9,659 bases of DNA from Prevotella sp. UBA6387 (GCA_002437565.1 DJQL01000093.1:14491-24149), one strand, 5' to 3'. Counted from the stretch's first letter, positions 1 to 7,449 are shown. Numbers and translations are program-made. Notes: generated from the letters alone by a model not told the origin.

Positions 1-26
1 AAACGAGATTTACCTATTTTTGAGTA

Positions 27-57
27 TTGTGTGAATTTAAACAAACTTTTACCTTTG
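27..57 (+). promoter_or_regulatory. Bacteroidetes-type promoter of the porin/imelysin/di-heme cluster
   Basis: A -7 element TACCTTTG at 50-57 matches the Bacteroidetes TAnnTTTG consensus exactly. A TTG at 27-29 lies 20 bases upstream, the usual distance for the -33 element. Transcription would start near 62-65 and leave a leader of roughly 20 bases before the porin ATG at 86. No Shine-Dalgarno sequence and no obvious Fur-like palindrome is visible in bases 1-85. Confidence 0.6.
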
Positions 58-85
58 CACCCGAAAATTAAGGATATCAATAGCA

Positions 86-1384
86 ATGAACAAAATCATT
101 CTTTCTCTCGTTTCCACGGCATTATTATTAGGTGGCGCTCAGAGTGTAGAGGCACAACAAAGCGCGGCCGATTCCGTGATGAACCACGCCAAGGGCAATC
201 GCCTTAGTGTGGGCGGCTACGGAGAAGCAGCTTACAGCCGCAACTTCTATACGGATGCAGGCAAGCGCTACTCCAACGCGTCAGCTTACAAGAACGCTCC
301 TGACCATGGCCGCTTCGACATTCCCCACGCGGTAATCTACCTGGGCTACGACTTCGGCAAGGGCTGGACAATGGGCAGCGAGATTGAGTTCGAGCATGGC
401 GGCACAGGTCAGTCTATCGAATACGAGGCAGAGGAAGCTATTGAATATGAGCAGGAAGTGGAGAAAGGCGGCGAGGTCGAGCTGGAACAATTTTGGATTC
501 AGAAGTCTTTCGGCGCTTTCGCAAACATCAAGGCTGGCCATATCGTAGTCCCAGTAGGTCTGACTAACGCGTATCACGAGCCTTTGAACTTCTTTACCGT
601 TTATCGCCCAGAGGGTGAGAACACCATCCTTCCTTGTACATGGCATCAGACAGGTGTCAGCTTTTGGGGCAAGAGCGGCAAGTTCCGCTACGAGGCTCAG
701 TTCCTGGCAGGCTTGAACGCTTATCGTTTCAGCCGTAGCAACTGGATACAGGGCGGTGCCAAGAGTCCATACGAGTTTGAGGTGGCCAATAAGTATGCCG
801 TAGCTGCACGTGTTGACAACTACTCCGTCCCTGGTCTCCGCGTTGGCTTGAGCGGCTACTATGGCAAGTCGATGGGCAACACGACTCCTGAGGACACCCA
901 GCACAAGGACATAAAGGGCAATGTATATGTAGGCGCGTTGGACTTCACCTACAACAAATACAACTGGAAGGTAAGAGGCAACATAGACTATGGATATGTA
1001 AGCGACGCTACGGCCATCACAAGCATCGTATATCCTGGCACATCATTGGTTAAACCTAACGAATCTGGCAGTGGCAAGTATTTTGGCAGCCATGCGATAG
1101 CAGCCATGTTTGAGGCTGGCTATGACGTGTTCTCACAAATCTCCTGTCTTCGTGACAAGAATCAAAAAATGTATGTATTCGGCCACTACGAGTACTATGA
1201 CTCATCCGTACACAACAAGACAGCACAGTGGACAAACCGCAAGATCGTGTCAGGAGGTATCAACTACTTCCCCCTACCACAGATTTGCGTAAAGGCGGAA
1301 TACACACAGCGCATCTTCAAGTCGCAGTACAACAATGAGCCTGCCGTTAACATCGGTATCGCTTATCAGGGTTTCTTCCTCTAA
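86..1384 (+). CDS. outer-membrane beta-barrel porin-like protein
   Basis: The 432-residue product is probably an outer-membrane channel or barrel. Residues 1-23 form a Sec signal peptide with a likely cut after VEA. The mature part alternates polar and hydrophobic/aromatic residues as beta strands do, is rich in Gly, Tyr and Asn, and ends in an aromatic strand (GIAYQGFFL). The overall look resembles phosphate-selective porin (OprO/OprP-like) proteins of Bacteroidales, but the substrate cannot be read from sequence. A Glu-rich segment at residues 110-134 contains two tandem IEYE-starting octamers and would be a loop. The start is the first ATG after a good promoter, with a 20-base leader. The gene is first in a cluster, 70 bases ahead of the imelysin gene with no terminator between, so cotranscription is likely. 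The context suggests passage of iron or a related solute, which is inference. Confidence 0.8.
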   Translation: MNKIILSLVSTALLLGGAQSVEAQQSAADSVMNHAKGNRLSVGGYGEAAYSRNFYTDAGKRYSNASAYKNAPDHGRFDIPHAVIYLGYDFGKGWTMGSEIEFEHGGTGQSIEYEAEEAIEYEQEVEKGGEVELEQFWIQKSFGAFANIKAGHIVVPVGLTNAYHEPLNFFTVYRPEGENTILPCTWHQTGVSFWGKSGKFRYEAQFLAGLNAYRFSRSNWIQGGAKSPYEFEVANKYAVAARVDNYSVPGLRVGLSGYYGKSMGNTTPEDTQHKDIKGNVYVGALDFTYNKYNWKVRGNIDYGYVSDATAITSIVYPGTSLVKPNESGSGKYFGSHAIAAMFEAGYDVFSQISCLRDKNQKMYVFGHYEYYDSSVHNKTAQWTNRKIVSGGINYFPLPQICVKAEYTQRIFKSQYNNEPAVNIGIAYQGFFL

Positions 1385-1454
1385 TATCGAGGATACGACT
1401 TATAAAATTGACAAAGAATAGCAATAACATCAACAAATAAAAAGTAATCACGAA

Positions 1455-2786
1455 ATGAAAAAGACATTTCTCAAAGCCTCTTTGTTTGTAGCAACAATGG
1501 CTTTATCTTTGGGTTTCGCTTCTTGTAGCGATAAGGATGATCCCACGACAGATGAGAACACTGTTCCCGCAACAGAATTGTCAGCCGTGGCAACGACCTA
1601 CGTCAACGATGTCATTAATCCTACCTACAAGGACTTGCGTGACAATGCCAAGGTTTTGAAGGATGCTTGCGACAAGGCATACGCTAACGCAAAAGCAGGT
1701 TCTTTGACAGACAAGGATATCGAGGATGCTTGCGAAGCATTCAAGAATGCACGTCGTGAGTGGGAGCGCAGCGAGGCTTTCCTTTATGGCGCAGCTACCA
1801 ACAACGAGATAGACCCACATATCGACTCATGGCCACTTGACCACGACCAGTTGGTTGATGCACTTAATAATAGCACTATCATTGCTGGTATTCAGGATGT
1901 CACAACCTCTCCTAAGTTCATCTACTCAGAGAACAAGGACTTTGACTCTGTAATTGGTTTCCACGGATTGGAGTTCGTTCTTTTCCGCAATGGTGCAGCT
2001 CGTACAGCAGCCATGTTGAATGCAAACGAGACTGAAGAAGGCATGACTTCTGTTAAGGGAATTGACGAGTTGGCATTTGCTGCTGCTGTAGCAGGTGACA
2101 TCTACAATATGACATCTCTCCTTCAGTATGGTTGGAATGGTGATTCCACACTCGGTTCTTGGTTGGATAGCAACTGCAAATGGGTTGTTGATGGTTTGAA
2201 GACCATAGAAGGCAATACAGGTGCCCTTTCTTCTGCAGGCATTGGCTATGGTCAATTCCTCCTCAACGCGACAGGCGACAACGCTTGGTTCCCAACATGG
2301 CAGGAGACTTTGGAGAATGTTTTCGTAGGTGGTTGCTCTAACATCTGCCAAGAAGTTTACACTCAGAAGCTCGGACAGGCTTACCGTGTAGCAACTGGTC
2401 ACGGTGGTACGACAGAGGAAGGTGCGCCTGAGTCTCGCGATTACATTGAGTCTCCTTACAGCAAGCGTTCATTCATCGACTATCAGGACAACATCTACTC
2501 TATCAAGAATTCTCTCTATGGCACTCGTGACGTGACAGCCACAGCACCTGTAACCAACTCATTGATGACCATCATGAAGAAGTACAACTACAGTGGCTAT
2601 TCATCATTGAGCACGGCTCTTGACGAGTCTATCGCCGCTTTGGAGTCTGCCAAGAAGAGTGGCATCGCTTTCGTTGATGATCCTGCAAACGCACAGGTAA
2701 AGACTTGCATCGACAAGATTAATACATTGGACGATGAGTTGAACAAGGCTGGTGCTTGGTTCCGTGCATTGAAGGTTTCTAAGTAA
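1455..2786 (+). CDS. imelysin-family (peptidase M75-like) surface lipoprotein
   Basis: The 443-residue product is an imelysin-family protein, a helical periplasmic or surface fold linked to iron uptake (the EfeO/IrpA group) in which no peptidase activity is assured. Residues 1-23 are a lipoprotein signal with lipobox FASC and Cys24. The next residues, SDKDD, fit the acidic export signal of surface-exposed Bacteroidetes lipoproteins. The family's GxHxxE signature is intact as GFHGLE at residues 168-173, and the conserved acidic helix REWERSEAFLYG (101-112) followed by IDPHIDSWPLD (119-129) is also typical. The length is normal for the family. The gene lies 70 bases after the porin gene and 140 bases before a di-heme oxidoreductase. 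Imelysin genes beside DUF1111-type di-heme genes are a known arrangement in proteobacterial iron-regulated loci, which supports an iron role here. The bound ligand is not shown by sequence. Confidence 0.92.
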   Translation: MKKTFLKASLFVATMALSLGFASCSDKDDPTTDENTVPATELSAVATTYVNDVINPTYKDLRDNAKVLKDACDKAYANAKAGSLTDKDIEDACEAFKNARREWERSEAFLYGAATNNEIDPHIDSWPLDHDQLVDALNNSTIIAGIQDVTTSPKFIYSENKDFDSVIGFHGLEFVLFRNGAARTAAMLNANETEEGMTSVKGIDELAFAAAVAGDIYNMTSLLQYGWNGDSTLGSWLDSNCKWVVDGLKTIEGNTGALSSAGIGYGQFLLNATGDNAWFPTWQETLENVFVGGCSNICQEVYTQKLGQAYRVATGHGGTTEEGAPESRDYIESPYSKRSFIDYQDNIYSIKNSLYGTRDVTATAPVTNSLMTIMKKYNYSGYSSLSTALDESIAALESAKKSGIAFVDDPANAQVKTCIDKINTLDDELNKAGAWFRALKVSK

Positions 2787-2836
2787 TTGGGCGTCAGAAA
2801 AGAAAGACATATCATTAAGCACCTGACATAAGCTTT

Positions 2837-2876
2837 ACGTAGCTTTGCTCTCTAAGCCTTAGAAGCGAAGCTACGT
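2837..2876 (+). other. long intergenic hairpin between imelysin and di-heme genes
   Basis: Arms 2837-2849 and 2864-2876 pair over 13 bases with one G-U pair. The interior continues as TCTAAG (2851-2856) and CTTAGA (2858-2863), leaving C2850 as a bulge, so almost the whole 40 bases fold into one rod. Only TTTAG follows, so the U-tract is poor and this is not a clear intrinsic terminator. It lies 50 bases before the di-heme start codon and could set differential mRNA stability or partial termination between the two lipoprotein genes. Confidence 0.6.
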
Positions 2877-2926
2877 TTAGCCGTAAAAAGAGAAAGGCAA
2901 AAGAACTATACCAAACAAAATACATT

Positions 2927-4711
2927 ATGAATAAGAATTTCAAGAATTACGCCTACATGTCTTTCGCCATGGCTTTGGCCATGACGATGACAGGCTGTTC
3001 TGATGATGACAACAAAGTTGAAATCACAGAGACAGACGTTGCTTATGTAGGCAAGGATGTTGGCAACTTCACAGCCGACGAGTGGTATCCTGGCGGCAAG
3101 CTTGGCACGACAGAGAACACTGGTTCCAGCTGCTACTCAGACGAGACACCAGCTGTTGACAATGACGCTGATCTGAAAAGCCAGTTCTTCATTGGCGAGC
3201 AGATGTTTGAGCGTCAATACACTTTGAACACCGGCGCATTCAAGGGATTGGGGCCCGCATCCGTTCGCACGTCCTGCTTCGACTGCCACCCAGAGTATGG
3301 CCATGGCAAGCGCAAGACACAATATGAGACTCGCTATGGCAATGGCAATGGCTACTTGCTCGTAATATATCATCCCAAGGCTGACAGCCCTAATGATGGC
3401 AGCTACATCTCAGAGGTGACAGGCATGCCACAAACCCAGGCACAGTCACCTTTCTTGCCACCTGTAGACGAGAGCAAAATCAACTTGGCTTGGGAACATG
3501 TCAACAAGATGGAGACGGACGAGATTCCATCCATGCAGTTCCCTGACGGAGAGAAGTTCGACTTGATTTATCCTGAAATTACCATTCCGCAGGATGCTTT
3601 CAACACGTTGCCAAAGCCTACTGACTATGCCGTCCGCTTGGAGTCGACCATTGGCATCGGTGGTACGGGCTTGATAGATGCCATACCAACTGAGGACATT
3701 GTAGCGCAATACAAGTCAGAGGCAGCTTACTTCAAGAGCGCAGGATTAAACGTGAGCGAATACATCAACCCAAGCATGTTTGACGCCAACACAATGGAGA
3801 TGGCAGCAAGCGCATATTACACCACCTTTGGCAGAGATGGACTCTACACAACTGGCGGCGTGCATGCTGATGGAACAACATTTGATCCTAACACCACTGA
3901 TGGCAACAAGAAGCTCATCAAGCGTTATACGTATGCCTTGACACGCGGTAGCTTGCAAGACGGACCTGGCGCTAACGCCATGTGGAACATCACAAACGTG
4001 ACACGTACAGACCGTCCTGTACTCTACACGACAAAAGCATGGGCTGATTGCATGGCTCAGACCCCATCCGTCATAGCTGCCATCAAGAAGGATCCCACAT
4101 CCCCATACTATGCAGATGGTACAGACGATGGCATCAAGAACGCAGTGTCGACCTTGCTGAACCCCAAGACCAACCAATTCGACAACGCCATCCACAACTT
4201 CCAACCAGAGCAAAGCATGGATGATTTCTATGCCTTCATGGTATGGCATCGTGGCCTCGCAGTTCCTCGTGCCCGCAACTTGAACGACCCTGACGTACAG
4301 AAAGGCAAGAAGCTCTTCATGGAATGGGGATGCACCAACTGCCACAAGCCATCTTGGAAGACCGGCGATGACAACTACGTTACATCCAAGTATATCGCAG
4401 ACAAGAAGCTGCCACGTTACCAAAACCAGACCATTTATCCATATTCAGACTTTGTGCAGCACAAGCTCTATATGAAGAATGACATCCATGGATCATGGTG
4501 TCGTACCACCCCACTTTGGGGACGTGGTTTGAGCTATATAAACACTGGTGCCGAAGACCGTTTGCACGACTGCCGCGCTCGCAACGAGATAGAGGCTATC
4601 ATGTGGCACTGCTACAGCAAGAAGAGCCACGCTTACTCTTCTGCAATGCACTTCTACAAGGCATCAAAGGCTGACCGCGACGCGGTGGTTAAGTTCTTGC
4701 GCTCCATCTAA
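2927..4711 (+). CDS. di-heme c-type oxidoreductase lipoprotein (DUF1111 / DHOR 'thiol oxidoreductase' family)
   Basis: The 594-residue product is a di-heme cytochrome of the DHOR (DUF1111) family, distantly related to MauG/CcpA peroxidases. The lipobox is MTGC with Cys24, followed by SDDD, the Bacteroidetes surface-export signal. Heme c sites are CFDCH at residues 117-121 and CTNCH at 469-473. The family landmarks GIGGTGLIDAIP (242-253), RTTPLWGRG (526-534) and LHDCRAR...EAIMWH (546-561) are present, and the protein ends with the typical FLRSI. Two positions that are usually Gly in this family (HDGRA and WHGG, from memory) are Cys549 and Cys562 here. The protein is longer than many relatives. 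It is the third gene of the cluster and is followed by a terminator-like hairpin. Heme attachment would be done by the CcsBA synthetase encoded just downstream. The electron donor, acceptor and substrate are unknown; a redox role in iron uptake is inferred from the imelysin neighbour. Confidence 0.88.
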   Translation: MNKNFKNYAYMSFAMALAMTMTGCSDDDNKVEITETDVAYVGKDVGNFTADEWYPGGKLGTTENTGSSCYSDETPAVDNDADLKSQFFIGEQMFERQYTLNTGAFKGLGPASVRTSCFDCHPEYGHGKRKTQYETRYGNGNGYLLVIYHPKADSPNDGSYISEVTGMPQTQAQSPFLPPVDESKINLAWEHVNKMETDEIPSMQFPDGEKFDLIYPEITIPQDAFNTLPKPTDYAVRLESTIGIGGTGLIDAIPTEDIVAQYKSEAAYFKSAGLNVSEYINPSMFDANTMEMAASAYYTTFGRDGLYTTGGVHADGTTFDPNTTDGNKKLIKRYTYALTRGSLQDGPGANAMWNITNVTRTDRPVLYTTKAWADCMAQTPSVIAAIKKDPTSPYYADGTDDGIKNAVSTLLNPKTNQFDNAIHNFQPEQSMDDFYAFMVWHRGLAVPRARNLNDPDVQKGKKLFMEWGCTNCHKPSWKTGDDNYVTSKYIADKKLPRYQNQTIYPYSDFVQHKLYMKNDIHGSWCRTTPLWGRGLSYINTGAEDRLHDCRARNEIEAIMWHCYSKKSHAYSSAMHFYKASKADRDAVVKFLRSI

Positions 4712-4741
4712 TTGAAGCAGATTTAAGACCAACACATAATA

Positions 4742-4790
4742 AAAAGGACAAGGCAATCCTATAATGGCTCGCCTTGCCCTTTTACTTCTT
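4742..4790 (+). terminator. terminator-like hairpin after the di-heme gene
   Basis: Arms AAAAGGACAAGGC (4742-4754) and GCCTTGCCCTTTT (4771-4783) pair over 13 bases with one A-C mismatch, around a 16-base loop, and are followed by TTTT-ACTTCTT. It starts 30 bases after the di-heme stop. No recognisable promoter lies between it and the synthetase gene, so readthrough may provide low-level expression of that gene. Confidence 0.72.
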
Positions 4791-4807
4791 CATAAACTAT
4801 TATTCAT

Positions 4808-4822
4808 AGGAGCCATCTTGTG
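4808..4822 (+). promoter_or_regulatory. possible Shine-Dalgarno AGGAG ahead of a GTG start
   Basis: AGGAG at 4808-4812 sits 7 bases before GTG at 4820, an ideal spacing. This phylum rarely depends on such sites, so the match supports the GTG start but does not prove it. The competing ATG at 4847 has no such sequence. Confidence 0.35.
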
Positions 4823-7111
4823 ACCTCGCAAGATATTTATTCAATAATGGTAAGAAAGATAATATTCATCCTTTACACCCTTGTGCTTGTATGTATGGGC
4901 ACCGCCACAATAGTGGAGAAGAGCCATGGCACGGATTATGTCCACTCCCACTATTATGGGGCATGGTGGTTTACATTTATATGGGCAGCACTCGCCGCCT
5001 TCGGTTTTTTCTACATAATCAAGCGAAAGATGAAGAGAGCCTCAACATTGGCCTTGCACATATCTTTCCTCATTATCCTTGCCGGCGCCTTGCTCACCCA
5101 CGTCTCCGCAAAGAGAGGCATGATGCACTTGCGCGTTGATCAGCCCTCAAACACTTATATGGCATCAGACGAACAGTATGGCATGAAAGAAGAGAAGTTG
5201 CCTTTCTCCATTTGCTTGCAAAGCTTTGAGACAAAGGTGCATGATGGCACAGATGCCGTGGCCGATTATTCTTCAAAGTTTACAGTGATGGATGACAACG
5301 AGAAGAGCGACGGCGAGGTGTCGATGAACCACATATATTCTCATCGCTCATATCGCTTCTACCAATCTTCATACGATGAGGATGGCAAAGGCAGTGTACT
5401 CGCAATCAATGCGGATCCATACGGCATACCTGTCACATACACAGGATATGCCTTGCTCTTCTTTTCCTTAATATGGATGCTTTTCGACCCCAAAGGCGGT
5501 TATCGTAAACTCTTGAAGAGTCCATTGCTAAAGAAAGGTGCATTGATGATAGCCTTTATCCTTTGTCTTGGCAATTTCCAGACCGTACGCGCCGGCTCTG
5601 TCTTGGAAGATACACAAAACGCAGTCCTTCCTAAGAAGACAGCAGAAAAGTTTGGCAAGCTCTACATTCTCTACAATGATCGTATTTGTCCGGTACAGAC
5701 ATTCGCCCTTGACTTTTGCAAGAAGATATATGGAGCCAGAAGCTACGAAGGCTTGACAGCTGAGCAGGTGTTATCGGGATGGGTGTTTTATGGCAATATA
5801 TGGGCAAGCAAGCCTTTCATTAAAATCAAGGGCGGAGAGATGAAGACGGCAATGAACCTGCCTGATTATGCTTCTTTAAGCAATTTCTTCAACCGAGACC
5901 TTGGCGGTTACACCCTCGGACAATATGTGCAGCAATACTACGAAGGCCAACAAGACAAGTTTCATCAGCAAGCTGCCGACATAGACGGCAAGATTCAAAT
6001 TATAATGGAACTCAGGCAGGGATTGTCGCTAAAGGTGCTGCCCTACACATTCACGAAAAACGTGAAAGCCACAAAGGATCACCCATTTATCAAGGCAGGT
6101 ACAACCACTTGGTTCTCACCAGTAGACAAGCTGCCACACGCCGTGGAATACCAGCACGCTCTCTATATCAAAAATGTTTTTTCATTACTCTATGGAGACG
6201 TAAAAGCGGGAAACTTTGACCGCGTTAATGTGTACTTCGACAAGATGAGGAAATATCAAGAGATAAGTGGAGGCAAATCCTTGCCATCAGCTACGCAATA
6301 CAAGGCAGAGCGCATCAACAACGCATTTCCCTTCGCCACTATCCTCTTCATGATGAACCTTACATTGGGTTTCATCGCCCTCTTCTACACCATATATCGC
6401 ATGACCCGAAAGAAGGAAATCAAATTTCTCAACTATGTGCTGCCTTCATTATTGGTTGTTTCATTCCTTACTCTGACCTTTGGCTTGGCATTAAGATGGA
6501 TCATAAGCGGCAACGTGCCTATGTCGAATGGGTATGAGAGTATGTTGACAGTGGCTTGGTTCGTCATGCTCATTAGCATTGTACTACAATTCCGCATTCG
6601 CATGGTAATGGTCTTCGGCTTTCTTCTCTCAGGCTTTTTCCTCTTGGTGAGCCACATCAACCAGATGGACCCCGCCATAGGCCAGATGATGCCGGTATTG
6701 AACAGTCCGTTGCTCAGCCTCCACGTGAGCGTCATAATGATGAGCTATGCGCTGTTGTCCCTGACATTCATATGCGGTGTCATGGGCATCGCTCTCCGTT
6801 CATATGGCGAGGAACTGCAAGCGTTAAGTCGCGTGTTCCTATACCCTGCCCTCACCACCATGGGCATAGGCATATTCATCGGGGCCATTTGGGCAAACGT
6901 GAGTTGGGGCACTTACTGGAGTTGGGACAGCAAGGAGACCTGGGCACTCATCACTTTCATGATTTATGCTGTGATAGTACATACGCAGACGCTTCCCGTT
7001 TTCCGTAAGCCTTTGGTTTATCATGTGTACATCACCTTCGCGTTTCTTAGCATAGTAATGACCTATTTCGGCGTAAACTATTTCTTGAGCGGCATGCATA
7101 GTTACGCCTAA
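4820..7111 (+). CDS. ccsBA: fused cytochrome c synthetase CcsBA (ResB-CcsA)
   Basis: The protein exports heme and ligates it to CxxCH motifs of apocytochromes in the periplasm (System II cytochrome c maturation). It has 763 residues from GTG 4820, or 754 from ATG 4847, which begins MVRKIIFILYT just before the first membrane helix; the start is uncertain. The CcsB/ResB part has helices at about 12-31, 49-67, 76-94 and 205-222. A further hydrophobic segment at 238-256 leads into a large periplasmic region (257-500) containing Cys290 and Cys300. The CcsA part spans about 503-763 with PMSNGYES (567-574) and the heme-binding WWD motif WGTYWSWDSKETW (696-708). All four histidines expected as heme ligands are present: H80 and H721 in membrane helices, H635 and H760 (SGMHSY) outside. 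It stands alone after a terminator-like hairpin and is the natural partner of the upstream di-heme lipoprotein. No thioredoxin-like reductase gene is in the window. Confidence 0.93.
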   Translation: MTSQDIYSIMVRKIIFILYTLVLVCMGTATIVEKSHGTDYVHSHYYGAWWFTFIWAALAAFGFFYIIKRKMKRASTLALHISFLIILAGALLTHVSAKRGMMHLRVDQPSNTYMASDEQYGMKEEKLPFSICLQSFETKVHDGTDAVADYSSKFTVMDDNEKSDGEVSMNHIYSHRSYRFYQSSYDEDGKGSVLAINADPYGIPVTYTGYALLFFSLIWMLFDPKGGYRKLLKSPLLKKGALMIAFILCLGNFQTVRAGSVLEDTQNAVLPKKTAEKFGKLYILYNDRICPVQTFALDFCKKIYGARSYEGLTAEQVLSGWVFYGNIWASKPFIKIKGGEMKTAMNLPDYASLSNFFNRDLGGYTLGQYVQQYYEGQQDKFHQQAADIDGKIQIIMELRQGLSLKVLPYTFTKNVKATKDHPFIKAGTTTWFSPVDKLPHAVEYQHALYIKNVFSLLYGDVKAGNFDRVNVYFDKMRKYQEISGGKSLPSATQYKAERINNAFPFATILFMMNLTLGFIALFYTIYRMTRKKEIKFLNYVLPSLLVVSFLTLTFGLALRWIISGNVPMSNGYESMLTVAWFVMLISIVLQFRIRMVMVFGFLLSGFFLLVSHINQMDPAIGQMMPVLNSPLLSLHVSVIMMSYALLSLTFICGVMGIALRSYGEELQALSRVFLYPALTTMGIGIFIGAIWANVSWGTYWSWDSKETWALITFMIYAVIVHTQTLPVFRKPLVYHVYITFAFLSIVMTYFGVNYFLSGMHSYA

Positions 7112-7145
7112 ACGTTCCGTGATTGCAAAATAAACATTACAGCTC

Positions 7146-7190
7146 GGCTTTTCAGTGGATTAAAATGGCTTCCACTGGAAAGCCATTTTT
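7146..7190 (+). terminator. intrinsic terminator of ccsBA
   Basis: Arms 7146-7159 (GGCTTTTCAGTGGA) and 7171-7184 (TCCACTGGAAAGCC) pair over 14 bases with one G-U pair, followed by A and TTTTT. It starts 35 bases after the synthetase stop codon. A second perfect 10-base pairing, AAAATGGCTT (7162-7171) with AAGCCATTTT (7180-7189), uses the same right arm, so the two folds exclude each other. The second fold could also stop transcription arriving on the minus strand. Confidence 0.85.
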
Positions 7191-7224
7191 ACGGATAAAT
7201 ATGATACAGCGCAAGTCTCATTCG

Positions 7225-7259
7225 AAAAGCTTTCCTGTCTCCACAGAATAGGAAAGCTT
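7225..7259 (-). terminator. hairpin ending a putative minus-strand small transcript
   Basis: A perfect 10-base inverted repeat, AAGCTTTCCT (7227-7236) and AGGAAAGCTT (7250-7259), encloses a 13-base loop. Read on the minus strand the right arm ends in TT and runs on as TTCG, a short U-tract. The stop codon of the small minus-strand frame (7260-7258) overlaps the base of the stem, as is common at real gene ends. The U-tract is weak, so termination is likely but not certain. Confidence 0.45.
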
Positions 7260-7423
7260 ACATTGGTTGCAAATATCCCATAATCGTGGCTCCGCTTCCA
7301 CTCAACGAATAGAATACGCTCTCACCGACGAGTACATACTCCCAGGTTCGATTCATCCTATTCTTTAGTTCAAAGGCATTGATTTCCTTAATCCATTAGA
7401 TGGTAGTCGTCTACTGACTCCAT
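7258..7423 (-). pseudogene. short minus-strand coding-like stretch with an apparent frame break
   Basis: No family is recognised. From ATG at 7423-7421 a frame reads MESVDDYHLMD and stops at 7390-7388. The next frame is open from 7395 and reads WIKEINAFELKNR, then MNRTWEYVLVGESVFY..., ending in ...MGYLQPM at 7260-7258. Both pieces have protein-like composition. Removing one base, or adding two, near 7393 would join them into a product of about 55-58 residues. Without repair, an intact 32-residue frame starts at ATG 7356. The stretch begins about 20 bases after the predicted start site of a near-consensus minus-strand promoter and ends at a hairpin. It could be a decayed gene, a small protein gene with a sequencing or real frameshift, or a small RNA whose coding look is accidental. 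Confidence 0.33.
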
Positions 7424-7449
7424 CAACCGAAGGCGAATCCATCCGAATG

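Noticed and set aside
281..904. 207-codon open frame on the minus strand inside the porin gene
   Set aside because: It is fully antisense to a gene with a signal peptide, beta-strand pattern and promoter. The translation shows no family features and it has no promoter of its own.
2840..2847. TAGCTTTG, a match to the -7 promoter element upstream of the di-heme gene
   Set aside because: It lies inside the left arm of the hairpin and no TTTG or TTG occurs about 20 bases upstream, so the match is probably accidental.
3746..4423. 225-codon open frame on the minus strand inside the di-heme gene
   Set aside because: The plus strand carries the CxxCH sites and family landmarks here. The antisense product is a Cys/Val-rich string without recognisable motifs.
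7258..7320. SGSGATIMG in the small minus-strand frame as a remnant of a GHMP kinase (IspE-like) C-terminus
   Set aside because: Only this short glycine-rich motif is similar. No other kinase motif is present and the frame is too short to judge.
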